A stretch of DNA of 9,441 bases from SZUA-430 sp964561925 (GCA_964561925.1 CAZLRW010000135.1:1-9441); one strand, 5' to 3'. Shown: positions 1 to 6,089, numbered from the stretch's first letter. A program made the numbers and translations. The notes: generated by a model not told the origin, from the sequence alone.

Positions 1-103
1 CACCCCGGGGGAGAGGGGTGCGGGCACCCCGGGGGAGAGGGGTGCGGGCACCCCGGGGGAGAGGGGTGCGGGCACCCTGGGGAGAGGGGGGTGCGGGCAC
101 CCC
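1..103. repeat. G-rich 24-bp tandem repeat, about 4.2 copies
   Basis: Units at 1-24, 25-48 and 49-72 are identical. A diverged 25-bp copy lies at 73-97 and a partial copy at 98-103. Each unit starts CACCCCGGGGG and ends GGGGTGCGGG, so CACCCC and GGGGTG within a unit can pair as a 6-bp stem around an 8-nt loop. The plus strand has runs of three or more G separated by loops of 3-6 nt, which fits the G-quadruplex pattern. The array reaches the window edge, so its full length is unknown. The unit length is a multiple of 3 and has no stop codon, so apparent reading frames through it are not evidence of a gene, although the tail of an upstream gene cannot be excluded. Confidence 0.9.
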
Positions 104-106
104 TCC

Positions 107-133
107 GAACATTCCTAGGAACATTCCTAGGAA
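107..133. repeat. Two tandem TTCCTAGGAA palindromes
   Basis: The 12-mer GAACATTCCTAG is directly repeated at 107-118 and 119-130. It generates two perfect 10-bp palindromes, TTCCTAGGAA, at 112-121 and 124-133. Their centres are 12 bp apart, close to one helical turn, so two dimers could bind the same DNA face. This looks like an operator for a dimeric regulator or a packaging or replication protein site. No binding protein can be assigned. Confidence 0.5.
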
Positions 134-199
134 ATTTGCGCGCGTGCGCGCGAACGCGGCCGAACGGTCCGCGCCGCCCGCGCGCTCAGCCCGAAGGGA

Positions 200-214
200 G
201 GGGGGTCTCAAATC
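200..214 (+). repeat. GGGGGGTCTCAAATC box, copy 1
   Basis: This 15-bp sequence recurs exactly at 970-984, on the same strand and 770 bp away. Here it lies about 80 bp before the TTG start of the helix-turn-helix-like gene. The rest of the gene-free stretch 134-294 contains a 16-nt alternating pyrimidine-purine run at 137-152 and a T-rich leader before the start codon. I see no convincing sigma70-type promoter in it. Confidence 0.7.
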
Positions 215-294
215 GCACCAGTCCTGCACGTGCGCGAACCGCATGGGTGCTCATTCGGAGATTTTGCACCGCTCTTTTTCACGGGAAGTTTTTT

Positions 295-558
295 TTGAGT
301 GAGACGCGGGAACTCTTGCGAGAACGAGCCGCGGCAGGGTGTGCCGACGCGCTGCGTTGTCTACGGTTTCTCGAAGCGCCGCGTTCGCCAGGTCGTCCGC
401 CGGCGGACGATCACGACGCGTTATCGGCCATTTGCGATTTGCTGACGCGCGGCATCGATCGGTCGACCGCAATCGCAATGGTCGGCCGAAACCTAGGCGT
501 CGACCGTCGCACACGGGAACGATGGTCCCGCAAGCTCAAGAGATTTTCCGCGAAATAG
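295..558 (+). CDS. Small helix-turn-helix-like phage protein (87 aa, TTG start)
   Basis: I do not recognise the family. I chose the TTG at 295 because GGGAAG lies at 283-288, 6 nt upstream, and because everything before it in this frame (an open stretch from 91) is low-complexity Arg/Pro sequence read through the repeats. The product begins MSETRELLRERAAAG. A GRPP turn near residue 38 is followed by two or three predicted helices containing IDRSTAIAMVGRNLGV and then RRTRERWSRKLKRF. That basic C-terminal part is the usual look of a DNA-binding helix-turn-helix of the kind seen in small terminase subunits and small phage regulators. It is much shorter than P27-type small terminases and lacks their usual N-terminus. 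It stands 66 bp ahead of the tail chaperone gene and behind the palindromes and the first GGGGGGTCTCAAATC box. DNA binding is inference, and a regulatory or packaging role is speculation. Confidence 0.55.
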   Translation: MSETRELLRERAAAGCADALRCLRFLEAPRSPGRPPADDHDALSAICDLLTRGIDRSTAIAMVGRNLGVDRRTRERWSRKLKRFSAK

Positions 559-561
559 CTA

Positions 562-576
562 TTCGCGGCACGCGAA
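562..576. promoter_or_regulatory. Short inverted repeat TTCGCG-GCA-CGCGAA
   Basis: A perfect 6-bp inverted repeat with a 3-nt spacer lies 3 bp after the stop of the helix-turn-helix-like gene and about 50 bp before the next start codon. No T-run follows, so it is a poor intrinsic terminator. It could be an operator or an RNA processing hairpin. Confidence 0.25.
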
Positions 577-624
577 GGACGGCATCAAAGAAACACGAAC
601 GGCCACGCGGAAAAAGGAAACAGT

Positions 625-969
625 ATGGCTAAACACCTACGGGGAGAGTGTGATGTTGAACTCGCCGGCGAGAAGTTCACGTTGCGGCTCGCGCTCCGCG
701 ATCTCGAGGAGATCGAAAATCTGACCGGTGCCGGGATCTTCGCCATTGCGTCGCGGATGTCGAAAGGCGAGGCGCGTCTCTCCGATGCTCGGGCTATCCT
801 GCGGCAAGGTTTCATCGGCGCCAGTATCAAAATCGCCGACGCGAAGTTCGCGTCGCTACTGGAAGGCGCCGGCTTCGGTCCAGTGATGACCGCAGCGGCG
901 GCACTGCTGTTGAAAGTGCTGTTCGACGATTCAACAGCGGAAACCGGAACCACAGACGCGGCGCGGTAG
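625..969 (+). CDS. GTA-gp10-like phage tail assembly chaperone (114 aa)
   Basis: The product resembles the short proteins grouped in Pfam as Phage_TAC_11 (GTA-gp10), encoded in tail modules of gene transfer agents and alphaproteobacterial siphophages. Proteins of this kind are thought to help assemble the tail tube or load the tape measure protein. The visible signature is an N-terminal beta-rich stretch (VELAGEKFTLRLALRDLEEIE, roughly residues 10-30), then LTGAGIFAIASRM, then an ARAILRQGFIGA helix and an Ala/Leu-rich helix near residue 90. The length is normal for the family. AAGGA lies about 8 nt before the ATG at 625. Such a gene normally sits just before the tape measure gene, whereas here it is separated from it by the capsid and protease genes. 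No frameshifted extension is visible. Assignment is by recalled sequence pattern, not by a search. Confidence 0.6.
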   Translation: MAKHLRGECDVELAGEKFTLRLALRDLEEIENLTGAGIFAIASRMSKGEARLSDARAILRQGFIGASIKIADAKFASLLEGAGFGPVMTAAAALLLKVLFDDSTAETGTTDAAR

Positions 970-1040
970 GGGGGGTCTCAAATCCTCAAAGCCCCGCCCC
1001 GGCCGGACCTGCGGGGGCGCCACGCGGGAAAAATTTTCGG
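970..1040. other. Second GGGGGGTCTCAAATC box with GC-rich hairpin and A/T palindrome
   Basis: The box at 970-984 is preceded by one more G and begins just after the tail chaperone stop codon at 967-969. After it come a GC-rich inverted repeat (GCCCCGC at 991-997 against GCGGGG at 1011-1016, with CCGGCCGG in the loop) and a near-perfect A/T palindrome, GAAAAATTTTC, at 1028-1038. The region separates the tail chaperone gene from the coiled-coil gene at 1089. G-box, hairpin and A/T tract together resemble a cis-acting DNA site such as a packaging or cos-like region, or a transcription attenuator. This reading is inference. Confidence 0.4.
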
Positions 1041-1088
1041 GGACGGCGTGGCTTTGATTGAGCTCTTTGATTGAGGGGTTTTCAAACG

Positions 1089-1772
1089 GTGAGAGTGCAG
1101 ATGCAGAATCGCAAGGCCTTGTCGGCCACCAAGGCACCCAAGCAGCCAGCCCCGGACGCACTGGCTCATCACACCACAGCGACACTTGAGGCCCGCTTGC
1201 GCGAACTGCGCGAACACCTCGGCCGCAACACCGAAGAGACCATCCGCTTGGAGCGAGCGCACATCCTCGCGGCCGACCTCGACGACGAGCGCGCGCACGA
1301 CACGCGGAAGGCCGGAATCGAATTGCTCGCATCCGGCGGCAACGAGCGGTTTGACGAAGCGCGCGGCATAAACGACGTGCACCGCCGGCTAGCGCTACTA
1401 CGTCGCCTCACTCGCGACATCCACGCCGCGATCGACGTAGGCGAGCAACGGCTGAACGTGCTTGCAATCCGCGAGGAGGCGCAACGCTGGGAGGCAGGTA
1501 GACCGGAGTACAAACGGCATGTCCGCGCCGTCTGGGAATCGCTCGTTGCTCTTGATCGGGCGCAAACCGAGCGGGACCTGTTCCTTCGCAAGATCCGTGT
1601 GACGGCGAGCGGCGTGGAGTGCGGAGCCGGGTGGCCCTTAGCGGGCCGCTTGGCGCGCAATGAATCTCAGACCTACCGCTACGGCCGCGCATGCGTCGAT
1701 TGCGGCTACCTCACCGAGACGGAGTTTCAACGGGCGTTTGAGGACGCCCAAGCAAGGGACGCGCAAAGATGA
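1089..1772 (+). CDS. Coiled-coil protein with C-terminal Cys cluster, upstream of capsid gene (227 aa)
   Basis: I do not recognise the family with confidence. I chose the GTG at 1089 because GAGGGG lies at 1073-1078. GTG 1095 and ATG 1101 are also possible, and would shorten the product by 2 or 4 residues. After a flexible Ala/Pro-rich N-terminus, about residues 30-160 are charged and heptad-like (TLEARLRELREHL, DDERAHDTRKAGIELL, DVHRRLALLRRLTRDI), consistent with long coiled coils. The C-terminus has Cys at about 178, 202 and 205 in an ECGAGWPLAGRL...RACVDCG arrangement. This resembles a DksA/TraR-type zinc finger missing one Cys. The stop overlaps the capsid gene start (ATGA), so the two are probably co-translated. 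Its position and the short N-terminus of the capsid protein suggest a scaffold or assembly role. A DksA-like transcription factor is the alternative. Neither is proven. Confidence 0.8.
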   Translation: MRVQMQNRKALSATKAPKQPAPDALAHHTTATLEARLRELREHLGRNTEETIRLERAHILAADLDDERAHDTRKAGIELLASGGNERFDEARGINDVHRRLALLRRLTRDIHAAIDVGEQRLNVLAIREEAQRWEAGRPEYKRHVRAVWESLVALDRAQTERDLFLRKIRVTASGVECGAGWPLAGRLARNESQTYRYGRACVDCGYLTETEFQRAFEDAQARDAQR

Positions 1773-2773
1773 AAAAGCGTGAGATCTTCAAGTCGATGCA
1801 TGCGCGTCGCGAAGCTGTGAAGTTCTTCCGCCGCCTCGCGGCAGAACGCCAGATCGTCGCGAAGGTCGGCCATCAATCGAACTCGAACACGTCCGGCGGC
1901 TTTCTCGTCGACGCCGAGCTCGCAGAGGTAATCGAGACGATCGCCGAGGCGCACGGAATCATTCCGGCTCATGCGCGCAACTACACGATGAAGGGTGAGC
2001 AGTTGCGCATCCCGCGCCGCAGCGCAGGCGCAACCTTCCACTTCACGCATGAAGCCGAGACGGCCGCCGAATCCCAATTGAACTACGCCCAAGTGAACCA
2101 CCTCGCGAAGAAGGTGATGGGTTTCGTTATCATCTCCAACGAATTGCTAGAGGACGCCGAAAATTCCGCCGAGGACATCGTGATGGCGTTCGGCACCGGC
2201 TACGCCGAGATGGTCGACAACACCGGGTTCAACGGTGACGGCACGGAGGATCACGGCGGGTTCAGCGGGCTCGCATGGCTTCTGTCTGACGGCGCACACG
2301 CGGGCGGTGTTGAAGCAGCTACTGGGCACGACACGCTTCTCGAAATCGATATCGCCGACCTGGCGAAATTGGTCGCGGCGCTTCCAACGCGCGCGGCGGC
2401 AAACGCCGCTTGGTACTGCAGCCACTTCGCCGCGGCGAAAGTGTTCTTCCGTCTGGCCGCCGGCGCCGGCGGCATCGGACGCAGCGCGCAGGGCGAGCCG
2501 ACGTTCTGGAATTGGCCTATCCGGACAACGCCCGTTCTGCCGGCGGTTGACACGGCGCTCGCCGGCGAAGCGATGGTTCTCTTCGGCGACTTGCGACACT
2601 CATCCTCTTACGCCATTCGCCGCGGGCTCGAGATCGGCGCGAGCGCATTGGGGCTCAGATTCAATTTCGACCAAACGAAGTTTCGGGCGAAGGCGCGTTT
2701 CAGTGTTCTGCACCCGGACATCGGCGACGCAACGGCGCCAGGCGCGATGGTCGCGCTCATCGGAAAGGCCTAG
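1769..2773 (+). CDS. HK97-fold phage major capsid protein (334 aa)
   Basis: This is the shell protein that forms the icosahedral head. The recognisable part starts at SGGFLVDAEL (about residue 42), the standard start of the mature HK97-type subunit. It continues through the E-loop and P-domain region with IPRRSAGATFHFTHEAETAAES (80-102) and the conserved KVMGFVIISNELLEDA segment (115-130). Then comes a region around GTGYAEMVDNTGFNGDG (142-158), where this family carries the A-domain sequence. The C-terminal AIRRGLEIGAS and FRAKARFSVLHPDI are also typical. Only about 40 residues precede the mature core, so the roughly 100-residue N-terminal delta (scaffold) domain of HK97 gp5 is absent or very reduced. 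AAGGGA lies 10 nt before the ATG. The start overlaps the preceding gene by 4 bp, and the protease gene begins 3 bp after the stop. Confidence 0.9.
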   Translation: MKKREIFKSMHARREAVKFFRRLAAERQIVAKVGHQSNSNTSGGFLVDAELAEVIETIAEAHGIIPAHARNYTMKGEQLRIPRRSAGATFHFTHEAETAAESQLNYAQVNHLAKKVMGFVIISNELLEDAENSAEDIVMAFGTGYAEMVDNTGFNGDGTEDHGGFSGLAWLLSDGAHAGGVEAATGHDTLLEIDIADLAKLVAALPTRAAANAAWYCSHFAAAKVFFRLAAGAGGIGRSAQGEPTFWNWPIRTTPVLPAVDTALAGEAMVLFGDLRHSSSYAIRRGLEIGASALGLRFNFDQTKFRAKARFSVLHPDIGDATAPGAMVALIGKA

Positions 2774-2776
2774 CGG

Positions 2777-3445
2777 ATGCTAGCGCTGCAGCATCGACTG
2801 TTTGGCGGCAACCGCATTCAATGGCGAGCGCAAGACATCGACCGTATTGCAAAGCGATTCAGCGCCAGCACGCACGACTTGGCTGGAATGATGTTGCCGC
2901 ATCGCGGCGGCTCATCCGGACCTGCCTCTGCTGAAGTTGCGCGCGATGTTGGCGGCAAGACGATTGCAGAGGCCACCTTCATCATCAGTACCAACGGCGT
3001 CGACAGCTATGGCGACACGATCAACCAAGACGGATGGAACTTGAAGCGCTTCGCTTCGAATCCGGTCGTATTGTGGGCCCATGACGGCCACTTGCTACCG
3101 ATCGGCAAGGCAGTGAAAACGTGGCTCAATGGTGGCAAGCTGAAGAGCACTGTGTCTTTCGACAGCGATCGCTTCTCCCAGAAGGTCGCTGGTATGGTAC
3201 AGCGCGACATGCTGCGCGCGACGTCGGTCGGCTTTAGGCCGGGCGAGTGGGAATTCTCGAAGGATCCAAAGCGGCCGTACGGGATCGACTTCAAGACCGG
3301 TCACGAACTTTGTGAGTGGTCCATCGTTGCCATTCCGGCGAACAAAGACTGCCTGCTCGTGTCGATTGCCAGTGAGTCAAAGACGCTCTTGAACGATGTG
3401 CGCGCTGCAGCGCATGCGCTCCGCGAGGAGATCAAGCGCACATGA
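2777..3445 (+). CDS. HK97-type prohead protease (222 aa)
   Basis: This is a serine protease of the HK97 prohead protease family (peptidase family U35/S78). It acts inside the immature head to trim the capsid protein or scaffold and itself before DNA packaging. Family signatures are in order: VDSYGD (75-80), NPVVLWAHD with the putative catalytic His102, LRATSVGFRPGEW with the putative nucleophile Ser150, and ELCEWSIVAIPANKDC (177-192). Residues 1-60 are an N-terminal extension with a Gly/Ser/Pro-rich linker. A later start near Met38 or Met39 cannot be excluded, but GGAAAGG lies 8 nt before the ATG at 2777 and supports it. Placement after the capsid gene is unusual, because this gene normally lies just upstream of it. 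The next gene overlaps its stop (ATGA). Confidence 0.88.
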   Translation: MLALQHRLFGGNRIQWRAQDIDRIAKRFSASTHDLAGMMLPHRGGSSGPASAEVARDVGGKTIAEATFIISTNGVDSYGDTINQDGWNLKRFASNPVVLWAHDGHLLPIGKAVKTWLNGGKLKSTVSFDSDRFSQKVAGMVQRDMLRATSVGFRPGEWEFSKDPKRPYGIDFKTGHELCEWSIVAIPANKDCLLVSIASESKTLLNDVRAAAHALREEIKRT

Positions 3446-3693
3446 ACGCGTGCGGCAAGCAAGCCATCGCCGAGACGGCAGCATTGTGGTCCCCCGTTCG
3501 CATTGCGGAGCACGCGGCGAAGCACCACGACCCGCACCACTTCGTGACGACGGCCATGCTTTATGCAGGCTTGGACCTTGCCGCCGCCGGCGCCGATGAA
3601 AATCAAATCCGTGCGCACCGCGCCTCGATCGTCGCGACTGTGAACGAGACATTCGCGACAATCTCTGAGTACGGCAAGATCGGTCACGGATGA
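3442..3693 (+). CDS. Small unknown phage protein (83 aa)
   Basis: No family is recognised. The ATG overlaps the protease stop codon by 4 bp (ATGA), with GAGGAG upstream, so it is probably translated from the same message. The product is acidic to neutral and mainly helical, with a His-rich patch (EHAAKHHDPHHF, about residues 27-38) followed by an Ala-rich helix and RAHRASIVATVNETFATI. Its position between head and tail genes would suit a head-completion or neck protein, but nothing in the sequence demonstrates that. The clustered His residues could bind metal. Confidence 0.65.
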   Translation: MNACGKQAIAETAALWSPVRIAEHAAKHHDPHHFVTTAMLYAGLDLAAAGADENQIRAHRASIVATVNETFATISEYGKIGHG

Positions 3694-3890
3694 CAATGGA
3701 ATCGCCGGGGTGCTGCGAGCCCGGCGGCGCGTGTGTCTCCCCTCTCACGCGCAAATGGCCGCTGGCTTGGGTCTCTTGCCAGTGGGAAATGCCCGGCCGG
3801 GGCTTCGTTCGCCCCGGCCGGGTGAACTGCACCTATTGCGAAAGGATTCAAGCATGGTCGCGATCGCAGAAGACGTCGTCGTCAAGCTGA
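3690..3890 (+). CDS. Possible small Cys-rich protein (66 aa) overlapping the tape measure start
   Basis: This is a weakly supported frame. Its ATG at 3690 overlaps the stop of the preceding gene (ATGA), as at other junctions in this operon, and ATG 3696 is an alternative start. The product has CCEPGGAC near the N-terminus and VNCTYCERIQ at about residues 45-54, a pattern that could hold one metal ion. Its end runs 37 bp into the tape measure gene in another frame. The stretch also contains a perfect 12-bp hairpin, so part of the region may be regulatory RNA. Without it, 3694-3853 is a non-coding leader. Confidence 0.4.
   Translation: MTMESPGCCEPGGACVSPLTRKWPLAWVSCQWEMPGRGFVRPGRVNCTYCERIQAWSRSQKTSSSS
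3792..3822 (+). promoter_or_regulatory. Perfect 12-bp GC hairpin upstream of the tape measure gene
   Basis: CCCGGCCGGGGC at 3792-3803 pairs perfectly with GCCCCGGCCGGG at 3811-3822 around a 7-nt loop, TTCGTTC. No T-run follows, so it is not a classic intrinsic terminator. It lies 18 nt before the AAAGGA ribosome site of the tape measure gene. It could attenuate transcription, mark an RNA cleavage point or stabilise the downstream message, allowing less tape measure than capsid protein to be made. Confidence 0.6.
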
Positions 3891-5812
3891 CGGCGGAAAT
3901 CTCCGGCTTCAACAAGGGCATGGAGAAGAGCTCGGCCGCGCTCGGCCGCTTCGAGGCGAACTTCAACAGGTCAATGGCGAACGTGCGCCGCGGCCTGGCG
4001 GCGGTCGGCGCCGGCCTTGTGGTGCGGCAGTACGTGCAGCTGGCGGACGCCAGCACGAATCTCGCGGCGCGCATCAGCCTGGTCGCCGGTTCGGGCGAGA
4101 ACGCGGTGCGGGTGCAAAAGCAGCTGCTCGACATCGCCAACCGCACGCGCGTCGGCTTCGAAGGCGTCGTCACCCTCTACACGCGGCTCGGCCGGTCGGC
4201 CGACGAACTCGGCGTCAGTCAAGAGCGGCTGTTGAGGTTCACGGAGACGCTCAGCCAGGCGATGAAGATCTCCGGTGCGACCAACGCGGAAGCGAGTGCG
4301 ACCGTGATACAGCTCAGCCAGGCGCTTGCGTCTGGTCAATTACGCGGGGCAGAGCTCAACTCCGTGCTTGAACAGGGCGGTCGCGTGGCAACCGCTTTGG
4401 CCGAGGGTCTCGGCGTGCCGATCGGCGCGCTGAAGAAGCTCGGCGAAGAGGGCAAGCTGACCGCGCAAACCGTGATCGGCGCGATCGAATCGCAGTCCGA
4501 AACGATCCAACGCGAGTTCGATCGGATGCCCTCGACTGTCAGCGACTCGCTGACGGTGATGCAAAACAAGCTGCTCGACTTTGTTGGGCGCGTCGACAAG
4601 TCATCCGAGGCTTCGCGCCAGATGGCCAAGGCCGTCAAGGACTTGAGCGAGACACTCGACAACCCGGAGGTTGCCGCAGCCTTTTCGGCAGCGATATCCG
4701 GTCTTGTCAGTCTCTTCAACGAGTTCTTGAAGGCCGCGACTGGCGTCTACGGGATGATGCGAGACTTGGGGAATCTCGCGAACGAATTGACCGGGCGAGA
4801 GTGGGTCAACCCAGCGCTTACCAGCGAGCAGCGGCACGCGCGCGCAAAGCACGCGCGCAAGTCAGGCTTTGTGTTGCCTGGTGTCGAATTTCCGCCTGGT
4901 GGCAATGGCGGCGGCTTGGGCGGATTAGACCTCGGCCGCGATCGTGCAGCCGAAGGCCTTAAGCGTCTACGAGAAGCGAACGAACGTTACGTCGAAAGTC
5001 TGATGTTCGAGCGCGACATCATGGGTTTGTCGGCGGTCGACCAAGAGGTGCAGATCGCACTTCGCAATCTGAATTCGCAAGCGACCGACGGTCAAGTAAC
5101 CGCCACTGAAGCGCTGACGCGGCTACTCTTCGAACACAAGGAGAAGATGAGAGAGTTGGCAGACATCGAGAACTTCGCCGGTGAAATCAAACGTGAATAT
5201 GGGGACGAAACAGAAAAACTCGCGGCGTTCGTCGAGCAGCTAAATGCGGCTTTCGCGAAAGGTAAGATTACTATTGTCGAGTACAAGAAGGCTTTGGCTG
5301 ATGCAACGAAGTCGAAGGCCGCTCGTGAGATGGAAGAGGACTGGAGAGCCATTGGCGAACAAGCGAAATTCGGTCTTGCTGATGCGCTTGTCGATATTGC
5401 GATGCGCACTGAAGACGCCCGCGCGGCGATGGCCAGGTTCGTCGAAGAGATCGGACGTGCTGTCGCGAAGATGCTGCTGCTAAAGGGGATCGAGGCGGGT
5501 GTCGACGCGATCTTCGGTGGCTCGGCCGGCGGCAAGGCGCTCGGCGGTCTCGTCAACGCGGGCAACCGATATCTTGTGGGCGAGAGCGGGCCAGAGCTTT
5601 TCGTGCCGCGAGTGTCTGGCCAGATCATCCCAAGCAACAGGTTAGGCGCCGGCGGCAGCTACGCCTTCAACTTCACCATCAATGCGCCCGGCGCGGACGC
5701 CGGCACGATCGCGCGCATGGAACTGATGCTGCAGCACGCAAAGGCAGAGATCTTGCGGGTGATGCCCAAATTCGTGGACGAGCAGCGTGCGCGCGGGAAG
5801 ATGCTGAAATGA
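3854..5812 (+). CDS. Phage tail tape measure protein (652 aa)
   Basis: This protein sets tail length in long-tailed phages and is threaded inside the tail tube. I chose the ATG at 3854 because AAAGGA at 3841-3846 lies 7 nt upstream and MVAIAEDVVVKLTAEISGF is the usual N-terminus. A longer in-frame start at 3710 would add junk-like sequence translated through the hairpin. Residues 60-245 match the tape measure N-terminal domain (TIGR02675-like), including LAARISLVAGSGENAV, LYTRLGRSADELG, SQAMKISGATNAEASATVIQ and SGQLRGAELNSVLEQG. The middle is helical and charged (about 380-560). The C-terminus has the common GGLVNAGNRYLVGESGPELFVP motif (about 565-590) and a beta-rich FNFTINAPGADAGT stretch. 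At 652 residues it would suit a short siphophage tail. The next gene overlaps the stop. Confidence 0.88.
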   Translation: MVAIAEDVVVKLTAEISGFNKGMEKSSAALGRFEANFNRSMANVRRGLAAVGAGLVVRQYVQLADASTNLAARISLVAGSGENAVRVQKQLLDIANRTRVGFEGVVTLYTRLGRSADELGVSQERLLRFTETLSQAMKISGATNAEASATVIQLSQALASGQLRGAELNSVLEQGGRVATALAEGLGVPIGALKKLGEEGKLTAQTVIGAIESQSETIQREFDRMPSTVSDSLTVMQNKLLDFVGRVDKSSEASRQMAKAVKDLSETLDNPEVAAAFSAAISGLVSLFNEFLKAATGVYGMMRDLGNLANELTGREWVNPALTSEQRHARAKHARKSGFVLPGVEFPPGGNGGGLGGLDLGRDRAAEGLKRLREANERYVESLMFERDIMGLSAVDQEVQIALRNLNSQATDGQVTATEALTRLLFEHKEKMRELADIENFAGEIKREYGDETEKLAAFVEQLNAAFAKGKITIVEYKKALADATKSKAAREMEEDWRAIGEQAKFGLADALVDIAMRTEDARAAMARFVEEIGRAVAKMLLLKGIEAGVDAIFGGSAGGKALGGLVNAGNRYLVGESGPELFVPRVSGQIIPSNRLGAGGSYAFNFTINAPGADAGTIARMELMLQHAKAEILRVMPKFVDEQRARGKMLK

Positions 5813-6027
5813 GGCAAGTGGATTTGGTTCGCGAAGCGATGCGCCAATACCATGAGGCTCGATCCACCTTTATAGAGCTGGGCCGACGCACCTTTCACGC
5901 CGAGCGAGACCCAACAGACGACGAGATAGATGCGCTCGCCATGCTGGCACTCAAAGCAGCGGCCGCGAAGACGGCAGGTGAGATGATCGCAGAAAGCATT
6001 GATGAACGAACCGGCAAGGCAAACTGA
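5809..6027 (+). CDS. Small unknown phage protein after tape measure gene (72 aa)
   Basis: No family is recognised. The ATG overlaps the tape measure stop by 4 bp (ATGA) and GGGAAG lies upstream, so translational coupling is likely. The product is short, helical and charged: VREAMRQYHEARSTFIELG, then an acidic DPTDDEIDALAMLALKAAAAK helix. It has no membrane segment or signal peptide. It occupies the slot where distal tail or minor tail genes usually begin, but it is too small for them. It is the last rightward gene before the tRNA. Confidence 0.65.
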   Translation: MRQVDLVREAMRQYHEARSTFIELGRRTFHAERDPTDDEIDALAMLALKAAAAKTAGEMIAESIDERTGKAN

Positions 6028-6052
6028 CCCACCATTTGCCGTCAAAGAGCGG

Positions 6053-6089
6053 CAGGCAGGCTGCGAAGACAAGCCCGCCTGGCAATTTT
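6053..6089 (+). terminator. Possible terminator after the phage cassette
   Basis: CAGGCAGGCT at 6053-6062 pairs with AGCCCGCCTG at 6072-6081 with one mismatch around a 9-nt loop. TTTT follows at 6086-6089. It lies 26 bp after the last rightward stop codon and before the end of the convergent leftward gene, a sensible place for a terminator. The T-run is short, so the call is weak. Confidence 0.35.

Noticed and set aside
18..302. Open frame beginning in the tandem repeat, giving an Arg/Gly/Pro-rich peptide
   Set aside because: The repeat unit is 24 bp without stops, so frames stay open by composition. There is no ribosome site and no recognisable protein sequence.
3710..3853. Longer N-terminus for the tape measure protein
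   Set aside because: The extra 48 residues are translated through the hairpin and do not resemble tape measure sequence. The ATG at 3854 has a well-placed ribosome site.
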